64,000 nt of DNA from Tachypleus tridentatus (lineage: Eukaryota > Arthropoda > Merostomata > Xiphosura > Limulidae), in NCBI RefSeq assembly GCF_004210375.1, contig NC_134835.1:72632447-72696446 (forward strand). The letters run 5' to 3'. Positions within the stretch are counted from its first letter, which is position 1, and each line of letters starts with the position of its first letter. Under the pieces are notes generated by a model that was not told the DNA's origin, did no database searches, and saw only the letters and a program-made list of their open reading frames with translations. The position numbers and the translations under genes are program-made. This document shows, piece after piece, positions 1 to 12,500 of the stretch.

Positions 1-199
1 ATAACCAAATTTCGCACATAGTGAACAGAATTTCCACAGATATGTGAAAGATAAGAGTGAAAAACAACTTGTTTTCAGAAGTAATAAACTCGTACCATTA
101 AAGGGAAAATATTTCGTTTAAAGAAACAGACACAGTATATTCACATGTGAAGTACATTTCGGTTTTGATAAATTTTTTACCATGTAGCACATTTTACAC

Positions 200-930
200 A
201 AATGATATATAATGTCTAGTCATCCGTTAAAGAAGATAGAGTTGAAGCCTAACAGTAGAGTTATATAATGTTGTGTCGCTCCTAAAAGAAAATCTTCTGT
301 AAGAAAGTATGAAATCTAACAAAGGAGTTATAGAATGTTCAATCATCCTTTTAAGGTGGCCCGGCATGGCCATGTGGTTAAGGCACTCTACTCGTAATCT
401 GAGGGGTTCGAATCCCCGTCACACCAAACATGCCCGCACTTTTAGCCGTGTGGGCGTAATAAATGTTACGGTAAAAGAGTGGTCCAAGAGTTGGCGGTGG
501 GTAGTGATGACTACCTGCTTTCCCTCTAGTCTTATACTACTAAATTAAGGACAACTAGGGCAGATAGCCCTTGTGTAGCTTTGCGCGAAATTAAAAACAA
601 ACAAACCTTTTAAGGGCTTTTGTGGAAAAGATTAGAATATAATGTTAGAGTAATAAAACGTTAAGTCATCCGTTAACGAAGGTATACCTGTAGGAAGGAC
701 TGGAACATAATGGTGGAGTTATAAAACATTGAGCCATTCGTTAACAAAGTTATACTATAGGAAGGACTAGAACATAACGGTAGAGTTATAAAACGTTGAG
801 TCATTCGTTAACGAAGGTATACTGTAGAAAGGGCTGGAACATATTTATAGAGTTATAAAACGTTGAGTCATCCGTTAAAGAAGGTCTACTGTGGAAAGTA
901 CTGGAACATAATGGTAGTTATAAAATGACG
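200..930. repeat. Degenerate tandem array, period about 67 bp, split by a SINE
   Basis: The phrase GTCATCCGTTAA recurs at about 219, 665, 733, 800 and 867, with weaker units near 274 and 342. Spacing in the clean part is 67-68 bases. Each unit contains GGAAGGACTGGAACATAATG and GAGTTATAAAACG. The SINE at 357-605 sits inside one unit. About seven to eight units are readable. Confidence 0.8.
357..605 (+). mobile_element. Family A SINE (tRNA-Thr-like head), with target duplication
   Basis: This is a near-complete copy. The tRNA-like head has a D-arm/A-box (GGCCATGTGGTTAAGG), an anticodon loop resembling CTCGTAA and a B box GGTTCGAATCC. The body has the family blocks (CCAAGAGTTGGCGGTGGGTA and CTCTAGTCTTA) and an A-rich AAACAAAC tail. 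It is flanked by a perfect 10-bp duplication CCTTTTAAGG at 347-356 and 606-615. A short open frame over it (309-548) is not a gene. Confidence 0.93.
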
Positions 931-947
931 AATTACTCAAAGAGTCC

Positions 948-1056
948 GCTGGTGGAACAGTAGTAAATTTACGGTTTTACGTAGCTAATGTCCGGGGTTC
1001 GATTTTCCGCTGTGTACAAAGCATTTAACCCATTGTGACTTTGTTTAAAACAAGAA
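948..1056 (+). mobile_element. Diverged family B1 SINE
   Basis: The copy begins CGCTGGTGGAACAGTAGTAA, has a B-box-like GGGGTTCGATTTTCC and ends with CCATTGTGACTTTGTTTAAA. It is heavily mutated but in the standard family B order. Confidence 0.6.
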
Positions 1057-1066
1057 AACAGGTTTC

Positions 1067-1186
1067 ACCCTCCAGTGGCGAAGCGGTATGTCTCCGGACT
1101 TACATCGCTAGAAACCAGGTTTTCATACCACTAATTAATGTCACCAGTTGTGTAGTTTTGCACTTTACTACAAATAACAACAACAG
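1067..1186 (+). mobile_element. Family B2 SINE
   Basis: The head CCAGTGGCGAAGCGGTATGT is followed by CTCCGGACTTACATCGCTAG, a damaged B box and a tail with TTGTGTAGTTTTGCACTTTA. It lies 10 bases after another family B copy in the same orientation. Confidence 0.75.
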
Positions 1187-3374
1187 TCATTACAGTAGTT
1201 CTGATGTATTTATTTCAGTGGTGACAGTATTATCAAATCGTTGAGAAGTTAGTTGTTTTAAAAAATGTGTTAAATGAAGTTTTTCTTACGTTAGCTCTTA
1301 ATCTTTCTTTTACTTTTGGGTGTAGCTAATTAAATACAATATAAATGTCGTTTTAATAGGAAAAACATTTGATCCGAAAAACATATTTGAAATTATGTCT
1401 TTTTTTCATGGTATTTTAAGCTTGAGGCAGGTCGATCTGGTTTGTAGATAGCCAATGTATTGTTCTGCATTGATGACCTAGTTTTGTTAGTTAAATAAGC
1501 TCTTGTAAATTACTCTGGATTTAAAAGAAACTTAGATTTTTTAATTACTGCGAAAATTAACAGTTATATAAAAAAGGTAAAGGGCTCTTTCTCAACAAAG
1601 ATTAGTTTCTAATGATTAATAGTGGTATAAATCAAATGCTAATGAGGAGAGTGGTTGTTTGAAGTTGAAGTTAGGGTTACTTAAAATAATAACAAGAACA
1701 TTAGAGCTCGTAATATTAGTCCAAAACGACGATAAAATAGTAGTTTGAATCACTAGTTTGACAGTATTCTTAAGCAATGTTCATGAGGGCAGTGCAAACA
1801 GTGTTTATGATTGTAATACAAAACAATGGTCACAATAGCGATTAAGACAGTAAAGCAGAATAGAGGTTGTGACAGTATTTTAAAAAGAGTAGTCGCAACA
1901 ATATTGTCAACACCAATGAATATAACATTATTTAACACTTCAGATGTGAAAGTAATTCAAAGTAGTAGCTAACAAATAAGAACAATGGTCACAACAACAA
2001 TTCAGACAAGTGGCAGTGGTTGTGACAATAATTCTAAAAATTATCAGAACTAGTCCAGAACAATGATAATAAAAATAATTCTAAATAGTGGCCATGACAG
2101 TGCTCCAGAACAGTGGTATGACAGTACTTTTAAAACAGTGGTTAGAAAAGTAACGTATAATAGTATTGTGAAAAAAAACAGTCCAAAAAATGGTTATGGA
2201 ATCCATTCAAAACATCGGAGACAACCAGTTTGTTGAAAATACATGTATTATCAAGGTAGTGGTTCTAAGTACTTGCAAGAGTAACTTTCCAGGACAGATA
2301 TCTTGAGAGTCATTTAGTTACACGAGGTCATTAATAGATACATATTGTATCAGCATATTTGTAGTAATAAAAGAAAAATTAACAAATATATTGCTTCTTA
2401 TCAAAGTGTTCCATAAATTATTCGTATCCTGATATGACTTGTATCTCTAATTCTCTAACTTAGTGGTACACGTATTTCGCTTATCAAAGTACCAGCTGTG
2501 TTATACAAGATCAGTTTCAAAGTTATTTTTAATATTGATGCTTAAGGACACTGTAATATAATGTTGAATAATAACTGATGAAATTCGAAAATAAAACTAA
2601 ACTTCTTCAATTGGAACTTGGTTTTCTTTCTGGTTTGTAATTACTCAGTTTATATATTTAATTTATTGTAGGAATAAACGATTCTTTAAATATACTTTTA
2701 AATATATAAATAATTCAGAATCTTTACTCATGTAATTTTTATTGGCTGATATAACTGTTTGTGTTAATTATCGGTGAATAAGAAATACATATATTTCCAT
2801 ACTTAAGTACCACACAAATAAACAGATTTTTTCAGTTTTTATTTTCTTGCTTCCTTTTAAGGATGTCACCTTACAGACCAAAAAATAGAATTTAGAGCAT
2901 CAATTTCAAGAACAATTACTCAGTTTATATATTTAACTTAGCTTATTAACATATAAATAGAGTATTTATTTTTCTAATGTTTATTATTTACTAGGTTTAT
3001 TAAGAAACACATCGTTTAGTAAGTGATGCCATCTATAGACATTATATAACACTAACCATTGAACAATTTAAACAAGATGTAAATAACAGATGTAAAGAAG
3101 AAAATATAAACAAATTCAAGTTTCATTGCAAATTACCATACTATCGTGAAATATATTTCTTAAATGTTTATAATTTCAAAACAATGAAGTCTAGATAATT
3201 TTTTATAATAATTTCTTAACTGTCAGATGTTTCTCATAACATCCACTGGTGCTCATCAATGGAAACAGAAGGACAGACAGCAGGGTGCTGGAGTAGACAG
3301 TACAAAGGTGCGGTAGCCACAATACTCACGCTTATACCAAGATTATAAAAGCTGATTTCCCATTTGACAAAAGC
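1187..3374. other. Non-coding AT-rich stretch downstream of the cystine-knot gene
   Basis: I see no coding signal on either strand. About 1757-2160 is a degenerate low-complexity region in which phrases such as GGTTGTGACAGTATT and AACAATGGTCACAA recur in changing order. A 23-base direct repeat, AATTACTCAGTTTATATATT plus TAA, occurs at 2639-2661 and 2914-2936. Two candidate AATAAA signals for the minus-strand gene lie at 2985-2980 and 2970-2965. The stretch probably includes the 3' UTR of that gene. Confidence 0.5.
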
Positions 3375-3528
3375 TCAAATGACAGGAAAATACTTAGGGG
3401 TTATTTTGCATGCACAATGATGGGGTACAGCTACTGGTCCCCACTGTGGTTCTTTACTTGAAAAATCATCTAGGCGCCGGTAATACATATACACCCATCC
3501 AAGTCTTTCTATACATTCACTTTCATAC
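3375..3528 (-). CDS. Exon 5: C-terminal half of the cystine knot and stop codon
   Basis: The acceptor is CTTGTTGTTGTTATAG before 3528. The first G completes a leucine codon with the TT at the end of exon 4. The exon then reads YESECIERLGWVYMYYRRL, a later tryptophan (W233) and VPHHCACKITPK, stopping at TGA (3377-3375). The Y-E-S-x-C start, the Y-x-Y-Y-R-R-L strand and the V-P-x-x-C-x-C ending are characteristic of Spätzle-family knots. NGF-type proteins end in a similar C-x-C. The open frame continues upstream to 3611 through intron sequence; the usable start is the splice acceptor, not the methionine there. Possible AATAAA signals on this strand lie near 2985-2980 and 2970-2965. Confidence 0.75.
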
Positions 3529-6500
3529 CTATAACAACAACAAGAAAAATACTGTCCGTTAGAACAAATATAACACCAATATGTGTGTTGTGGCTTGTTA
3601 AGAATAATCACCTACCCAACAAAGCAGAGGCATCCTCTCAGAATCGACTTCAGCCATTTCGGTTGAGACTGATAATCCTAGGCCTGAAATGGCAAGGTGG
3701 TTAAGGCACTCGACTCGTAATCTGAGCGTCACAAGTTTGAATCCCTGTCACACCAAACATGCTTGCTCTTTCAGCCGTGGGGGCGTTATAAATTGACAGT
3801 GAATCCCATTATTCGTTGGTAAAAGAGTAACTTAAGAGTTGGTGGTGGGTAGTAATGGCTAACTGTCTTACACTGCTGAATTGGGGACGGCTAGTGCAGA
3901 TAGCCCTCGTGTAGCTTTGCGCAAACTTCAAAAACAAACTGATAATCCTTTAAGACTACTAGACTTCAGTAAATAATAATTTAAAATTAGTCATTTTCAT
4001 TTTTGTTCGGTTTATGTAGCTCGTAAAGTCTATTAATAATTTCTGTCAAAAACTGAACTCATCATTTGTCCATTCCGTTCTTCATGCCTTTCGTTGATTT
4101 GAACACGAAACAGTGATTTTATGTGGGATGTTGTTCCAAACCGCACACTTATCTATAATGTGTAAAACCTTAACTTGTAAATGAATTTTTTCTGAAAATT
4201 ATGAACCATTATGATGAATTTTCGATAAGATAAAGTGAACTTAAAATAAATAAAATGTAACGAAACATTAAACTTCATTAGAACACGTTAAGTAATTCCA
4301 AGGCAAACAAATACTTTAGTGAAATAGGCATAGGAAAGAGCAAATATCAATATTTGAGGAAATGTTAAAGGTATCATTGTATTCATAACTGAATGTTTCA
4401 TTTTCAGCTGATCCAAATACAAAACTGCAATTTGTAAAATTTATATTCAGTATTTCTGAGTAAGAATAATTGATCCACTGGCAATTATGTGATATCTTCA
4501 ATTAACCGAGGATCAAAGCTTTTGTTTACAAGAACAAATTTAAAGGTGTAAGTGACGAAGTCGAGAGATTTAACGAGTTGGATAAAAAGGGACAAAAACT
4601 TTATATTTTAAAATGAATAAAGTAAAAGAACTATGTCATAGTAAAGAATATATTGAACATCTTGAGGCGATACATATTAGTCATGATTCTATGGAAAAGA
4701 GCCCCACATAAAGAAGTCTTAATTGGTATGAAACAAAACACGAAATATTTTAACACTATTACAAGATATTCCTTAACACATGAAACTGCGAAATTTATCA
4801 GTCAAGAAACATAATTATGAAGTGTCACGATTCCCAAGAGATATAATGAAAACAACAACCCACTTTTTTGGGTTGTTTACACGAAAGATATACTATTTTG
4901 TACTATGAACTGATGGTAGGATTATTGTTTTAAATATTGTTACACCATAAAATCTGGTCAGATGTATACAGCTTGAAGATACACGATAAAATTTCAGGTT
5001 AAACCCTGAAATATATTATATGCAGAGTTACTTTACAAGAGAAATGGCGGCCTATTCCACAATATGTGCAGTAATGTCTGGTGACAAGTGCTGGTGTGAT
5101 TAGTAACCAAATGTGGGACCTTCTAGTGAAATACCACACCTTATGACTAGATACTGACCCAATACTTTGATAATATAACTGACACATGCACACATCCAGA
5201 CCTATCTATCCATAGTATATTGTAATACTTATTACAATGGAATGGTGTTTTTATAAAGTTTAGTTCATTGCATAGTTCTTACGTAGAAAAACAACACTGT
5301 TTATTTAAATTAGTATATAGTGTGAAAGGACTCCACTTACAATGTTGATATTCCATGACATGGTCGATATCTTGTTACACACTTGAAGGAAAAGACAAAC
5401 TGTCTGAGATCATCTTGTTGAATCACCTTCACAGGCTTATTGTAGACGTCAGTGGTGAGGTTAATCTGTATCCAGGTGGTCTCAGTGCTACAAACTTCTT
5501 CTGATGGGTAGATAGAACCTTTTTTGGATTTTTGGTTTGTTGGTAATATTGTTTCCGATCCTTTAAACTATTACAGAAATAATTCAAATATGTTTCATTC
5601 AGAACTTATTACTTTTTGAAAACAAATACACGTTTTTTCATATTACTCAGCAATACCAATATTGCATTAAGACTAAAATACAATACAATGATAAGCCGTT
5701 TTATGACGTGACCTCTTCATATTTGTGAACATTCCATGTAATCAAATACGTAACATAACCTGGTCATAAGAAATGTAAGATGATATTTTTTTTGCATTAA
5801 GTATAGGCAGAAAAGGTATTCATTTAACGTTTAGTATATATACAAAAGTTAAGAACAAGATTCTGTGGAATTGATAAAATTACTTTATAATAGGTTTCCT
5901 TCTATTAGGAGTACCATTATTAATATAAAAGGTTTTGATTGGTAGTACAAAATCATATGTCATCACTTTCTCTTAGTGGTAACTACAAAAGGAATACATT
6001 TGTTACTGGGAAACATTGTGGGCTAAAACGGTTGATGACCAACGGATGAAATTGTGCCACACTTGACTAATTCCTTTGGCTCAGGATTCTACTAATTTTC
6101 ACTAGTTTCATGTGAAAAACATTACAAACACTGTTTTACATCAGCTGACAAATAGTATAAAGCATTTATTTGACACATAGATACGAAAGCATATTTTCAC
6201 ATTTGCTTTAATCATAAAATGCGCCATAGAATGGCTGGAAACAGGTAACTTTTCTTTATTGATTTGTATTTTCACCGTGTCTCCTATTCATGATGCGCTA
6301 TAAATGCGGAAAAGAAATAATGTGAAACACTTGACCATTAGAGTGGGACCTGATAGATATGGTGTAAGGTAACAGTCAATGTTTCTTGATAGCTTTTACT
6401 ATTTAGTAACTACATCATAAATGTTCTTGAATGTTGGTGTTTGTGCTCGTTTACTAATTCTGCTTTTCTTATTTGATATACAAGGGCTGTTTCAAGCGGT

Positions 6501-9500
6501 AACGTAACACATGATCATGTTAATACTGTCCAAAATGTATTTAAATATTAACTTCGGTCATCCTCTTTGACCAACATAATCACTAAATCTAAATAGCATT
6601 TCTAACTTGATAAGTGAGTGTCAGCTTTCGACAGCCTGAATATTGGTATTTCATGTTAAGTCCAAGCTATTATCACAGCAAAAGATGTTCGAACGTGGAA
6701 TAAGTCCGGTTTCCTAATAACTTGGCCAATCAGTGTATATAATGACATTGGTCTACTTAAGATATTAATAAAGAAAGTTATTTGTATTAAAACAGTTAAA
6801 TGTAATGACATAAGGTGATTTTTTTCTAACCTCATGTAGAAAGTTTTCATGATAATTGATGTTTGGAACAAAGGCTGGTTTTTCTTTTCCTACCCACAGT
6901 CGACGCTGATGAAGTGCTGGGTGCTCAGCAACGTAGTCGTAAAATTCATTCATACGCTTCGTCAACAGTGCCATCTGGAAGGAAGTTATCGGACTACTTG
7001 TGTGTTGTTGAATGTCCTGTAGAAGGTTTTCCATGTAAGCTGTAAAAGACGAAAAATTTACACAGCTTCTATATGAACTCGAAATAGTATGTAAGTTTCA
7101 TTATATTCTTTATAACCAAACTTTGAGTAAAGATGGAAGAACAAAGAAAATAGTGCGTCTTACGAAGTCTAAGATACCAGACTTAAGGTGCCTAGTTTGG
7201 AAAATGTTTATGTAGTGTTTGTTTATGGTTTAAAATTTTAAATAACATTCACTTACAAAATAGAATCTTTATCTATGATGTTAACTCAGAATGCTGTAAT
7301 ATTGAACGCAACTTTATCTGAAATAGTGCAAATCGATCTAAAGTTTCAAAGCTGTAAAGTTAAAAGTTGTTTTGTGTTTGTTAAAGAAATATTTCTATTC
7401 ATCTTGTGCACAAGGAATCTCATCCTTAGTAAAGTTAGTTTCTGAGCCTGCAGTAAACAACGTACGTACACGAGTGTACGAATGTAACAGAACACCCCAT
7501 GCAGTAAACAGTGTACGTACACAAGTATACGAATGTAATACACCCCATGCAGTAAACTATTTATATACATGAGTGTACTAATGTAATATAATACCCCATG
7601 CAATAAACAATGTACGTACACGAGTGTAAACATGTAAAAGAACGTCCTATTGTTCTTGTAGTTTTTATTAGTAATTAAAGCGTTAAAAGAAGACGTCATA
7701 CTCAATAAGTTATTGATTATCACACTTTATCCATTAATTTTAATGTGCTACACATTTAATTAAATTACAATTTTAAGAAAAAGTAACATATAACTACAGA
7801 CGATTAAATATAGCGAACATTTATTTTTCTCCTAAATTGTTTGAGATGCTTAACTGAAATACAACTGGGTACATGATTGCCTTTAGTTTTGTTCCTGTAC
7901 CAGTCAGCACTGATCAAGATTTGGGATTTTCGTACAAGCACGTAAGGAATGATGCTGTTTAAATTACAATGTGGCGTTCTCAACGCCTCAATATCTACTG
8001 ATATAATTCGTCTAATTTGGAATTAGATCTATTAAAGAAACTAAAAAAACAGCGTTGGTATTAAAAAATGTTCAAAACATCTATTTATTGTATGAGTTCG
8101 CTGTTTTCATTTTTCGATCATCTGTGTGCCATGTGTTCATTGTAAAGTCTGAGCACTACTTTTCACAAATTAATAATGTTTTTAGTAATTATTTTTGATA
8201 TAAATATCATTACTCTTACATCTATTCGTGACCTCAGTTCTTTATCCTTATCATCTGATTGTTATACTTTAAAATATTTAGACCAAAAATATATAAATAG
8301 CAAGTTCCACCAATTCACATTGGTAGGAAACTAGCTTACTATTCGAAAACAAATACGTACATATATCTCAGAACACAATATTTTATAACTGGAAAATTGA
8401 TAAAATATATAGTGGAAGTTTCTGTTCTATTTAATAGCCAATATTGAAATAAAAAGTTTCACTGTACAATAAATTAATAAATCTCTGCCAAAATACGATT
8501 TATTTTATTTCATATTCTGTTTACAAAAATAAATCTTACTCTGAATAATCAATCTTAACACCTTGTTTCCATGGTAGTGGTCCAATAACTGAACATCACC
8601 CGTTTCCTTGGTAACCACTGTAACAAAATAACTTATTACAGTGAAGTATAGAACTTTTAGAAAAAATATTATCATATAGCTAAACTAAATTGGTATATGG
8701 TTAGATAACATGTTACTGATACTTTAGAAAAAACTAAGACAAAATATTTGAATATATAACACAGTGCATGTTACAATATGAAATATTAGTTTTTCTGTTT
8801 GTTGAAATTACGAATTTGACGTACGGTGTACTGAACTCAAAAATCACTGTAATTGTAATACGCTAAAATACGTTATTTATTAGTTTAATCTGGTAATTCT
8901 AAGTACTATTGTGACGTGTTTTTTTTTTTACTATCAAGAATAGTATCAGAAAATTCAAGCTCACATCAGAATACTTTCCAAGAAATAGAACAAAACTATT
9001 TATTGCATACATTATACGTTTGTTTTAGAATTTTCTCAACAGAAATACATAACAAGTACCTGCGATTAACCGTCCCTAATTGTGAATTACAAACAAAACT
9101 TTGTTTTTGATCTAAAGCATAGAGCTGGATTATGTGTTTGTGTGTTTTTCTTACAGCAAAGCCACATCAAGCTATCTGCTGTATCCACCGAGGGGAATCG
9201 TTGTAAATCCGTAGACTTACCATTGTTCCAGCGGGGGATCATAAAGCTGGATTATAAAGCTATTGCAGGTATCGAAACCTAATTTTAGAGTTATAATCCA
9301 ACTGAATTATCGCTTAACCACTAAAGTGAAGAGAAATAAACAAAAGAGAAGGGAGTTAGTCAACAATACATACCACCAATTCTTGGTCTTATCTTGCGTA
9401 ATCGAGTAGTGGGATTTGACAGTCACTCTTATAACGCACGCACGGTCTCAGACTGGGTGTATGTGTGTGTTTAGAGACAACAAGCGTGATAACCAATATG

Positions 9501-12500
9501 TAACGACTTATCGTACATTATAAACATTTTATCGAATTTATTCAACTCTTAACTTCCAATATTGTTGCCACGAATTCAATGATGTTTGTTTATATGTTAT
9601 GGCCTCGAAATGTAATAAACAGACTCTGTTTTTATAAACAACAACAATTAAAAAATTGTGTTTGTCGTTGACTTTAATTAATATCCTAAGATCAACTGAA
9701 TGGGTCACTGCAGTGTCATTCAAGAAAGAAATATACCCAAAACATATATCATGTTCATAGGAATCCTCATTTGTCAACACAAATGACAGTTTAAAGAAAC
9801 AATCTTTATTTAGCAGGCGAAATGTAAAAAAAAAAAAAAAAGTCATTAATGTTAAATACTGTAGTATTTGTTTATGCCGGTAAAAATTGTTTAAACATAA
9901 AATCACAAATAATTGATTTTTCTCTACTGGGTACACACAAATACACTAATGAAACATCTTGAAATTACCGTACCGCTCAGTACGTTTCATGCGATTTTGT
10001 TTGTTTTGTTTTTTCGCGCAAAGCTACACGAGGGATATCTGCGTTAGCCGTCCCTAATTTTGCAGTGTAAGACTAGAGGGAAGACAAATAGTCATCACCA
10101 CCCACCGCCAACTCATGAGCTACTCTTTTACCAACGAATAGTGGGATTGATCGTCACATTATAACGACCCCACGGCTGAAAGGGCAAGCATGTTTTGGTA
10201 CGACGGGGTTTCGAACCCGCAACCCTCAGATTACGAGTCGAACGCCTTAACCTACCTGGCCGCGTCGGACCGTTTCATTGGAAGGAAAACGATTTCGATG
10301 GAATGTTACAAAAATTGAATATGACTGCAGATACTTTTGTACATCTTCAAATATGCCTGTTTTGTTTTCACTAAAAGCTGGGTATTAGGTAGGTGTTTTA
10401 GTTTAAAACTAGCTCAACGTCTCGAAACTGAATATGGTACATGTATTACGTTAATGGATGAGGAAAAATATGTCGTTGTTTTTTCTATTTTTCCGTTTCA
10501 GTGTTACATTTCAAATTTTGTTCAGAAATATTGTTATAAAAGGTTAAAATAACAAATTAAATCATAATATAAATGAATTTATTTTATTGATAGAGTAGTC
10601 AAACATGGTAAAATAATTATTCATAATCGATTTACTTACACACGGTGGCCTGTCTACCGAAAATGTAAATGTCCAGCCATTTGTTTCCGTGAACTTCCTT
10701 CAGCTGGAATTGGCGCTAACAGTTTTCATTTTTGTGTGAATTTCGAGGAGATAATAATTTACCACTAACACTGATGCTAAATTTTGGTCACCGATATTGT
10801 TACTTTTCATTTAACACTGACTCAAATATAGACATAGTTTGCAATATGATATAACAAAAGTTAAATATATTTTACTTTTGACGATACTAGCCGCATTTTA
10901 CAAGAGTAAAGCTTCCAACAGTTTTCGAAAATGTTTCTCACAGAAAACGTGTATACATAAACACGGTGTTAACAATTTAGTCTTTCAAACACTTTCTGAA
11001 TATAAGGTTAGTGAAACTGTTCAAGAAGTACCACCTGATATACTGATATTAAAATTGGACAACTGTACTAACAGCATATTCAGGAGATACTTGTCGGACA
11101 ACTTGAATATACTATTAGTACAGTTGTCTAATGAAGTACCACATAAAAATTCTGTTAACAACCTGGTCAAAGGGTGGTTATATATTTTATATTTTTGCTG
11201 TCAATGGTAGAGCATCTTAGGTAATCGAAATGGCTATTCGTGTTTGTTTGTTTGTTTTAATTTCTCCCAAAGCTACATAAGAGCTGCTTGCGCCAGCCGT
11301 CCATAATTTAGCAGTGTAAGACTAGAGGGAAGGCAGATAGTCACCACCACCCACCGTCAACTATTGGGGGTACTCTTTTACCAACGAATAGTGAGATTGA
11401 CAATCACATTATAATGCTTTCACGGCTGAAAGGGCAAGCATGTTGGGTGATTCGAATTTCTGTTCCTCAAATTATGAGTCAAGAGCTCTAAGCACTTTGC
11501 CACGCCAGGTCGGTTATTCGTATAAACAGACAAATGTTACTCAAAATGATATTTTAGTAAATCATGTAAACTCTGGAATAAAAAAATGGTTTAGAAAACT
11601 GAGAGATGAAACTAGCTTATTTGTATCATATCAGTTTGGTAAACCACAAAACAACCAAGCAGAGATGATGGAGCAAAAGTATCGTATACTTAGAAAAGAA
11701 AACTGCTAATAAAGATACTATTATTGCAGATACTTGGTACATTGTATATGGAGTGTCTGATTAAAGTGAAACTACAGGTTAAGCGAGGCAAAGGTTTTAT
11801 TGTTGCGTCAAAGATCAGGAAAAAGATATGCATTTACTTACTTAAGTACTGAACAAATTATCTGATTGCAGTTATAAGTAGGATTAGATAAATTGTTTGC
11901 ATTTACATTCACACAGATTGCTATCACCCAAGAGACTGAGCAACATATCTCATTTCAGATATAGAAGTAATCAAGATTTGGCTCTTGTATCACAGAAAAG
12001 AAAGGAGTATCTCCGATTGGTTACATAGAAGTAAGGCTGAATAACGTGAATCATTACTTTAACACAGAAGAAACACCAAAGATGTTTTGAGTGAAGCCAC
12101 AAAAGTGACTGAACAAAAATTGTCAAATTAAAGTCACAAACGTTTTTCTGTTTACTTCCACAAAGTACTGGTCAAGCAGCTGAACTGCGAAAAGTAAACT
12201 AATATTAGATAGTTTAAATGTAGTCAAACAGAGGGCTAAGCATAAAAATCAGTTATGAGACATCAGAAGCTTGAGGAAAGAAAGCTTTATTAGATTGTAC
12301 ATATCTAGTAAAAGAGTGTTTGCTTGGAGACAACAAAGAGTTTTCTCATGAGAAATGATAAGTCAGAAATAACATATAAAGTAAGTAAAGAAAATAAATG
12401 TTGGAAAGTAATGAAATAGCAAACTTTTACAACTTTTACAACTATTTGGAAATTGTTTTACAAGACATGGAATTTCACCTTAGGTACATTGAAGAATCAG

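Noticed and set aside
357..605. Functional tRNA-Thr gene suggested by the CTCGTAA-type loop and clear A and B boxes
   Set aside because: The acceptor ends do not pair, the sequence continues into a SINE body with an A-rich tail, and many similar copies occur in the window.
9538..9936. Minus-strand open frame of 132 codons with a hydrophobic start
   Set aside because: It runs through a poly-A/T tract and AT-rich intron, has no splice context and no recognisable motif.
10839..11210. Plus-strand open frame of 123 codons with a signal-like start
   Set aside because: Half of it is the near-palindromic hairpin at 11055-11131. It lies in the intron of the minus-strand gene with no supporting splice sites.
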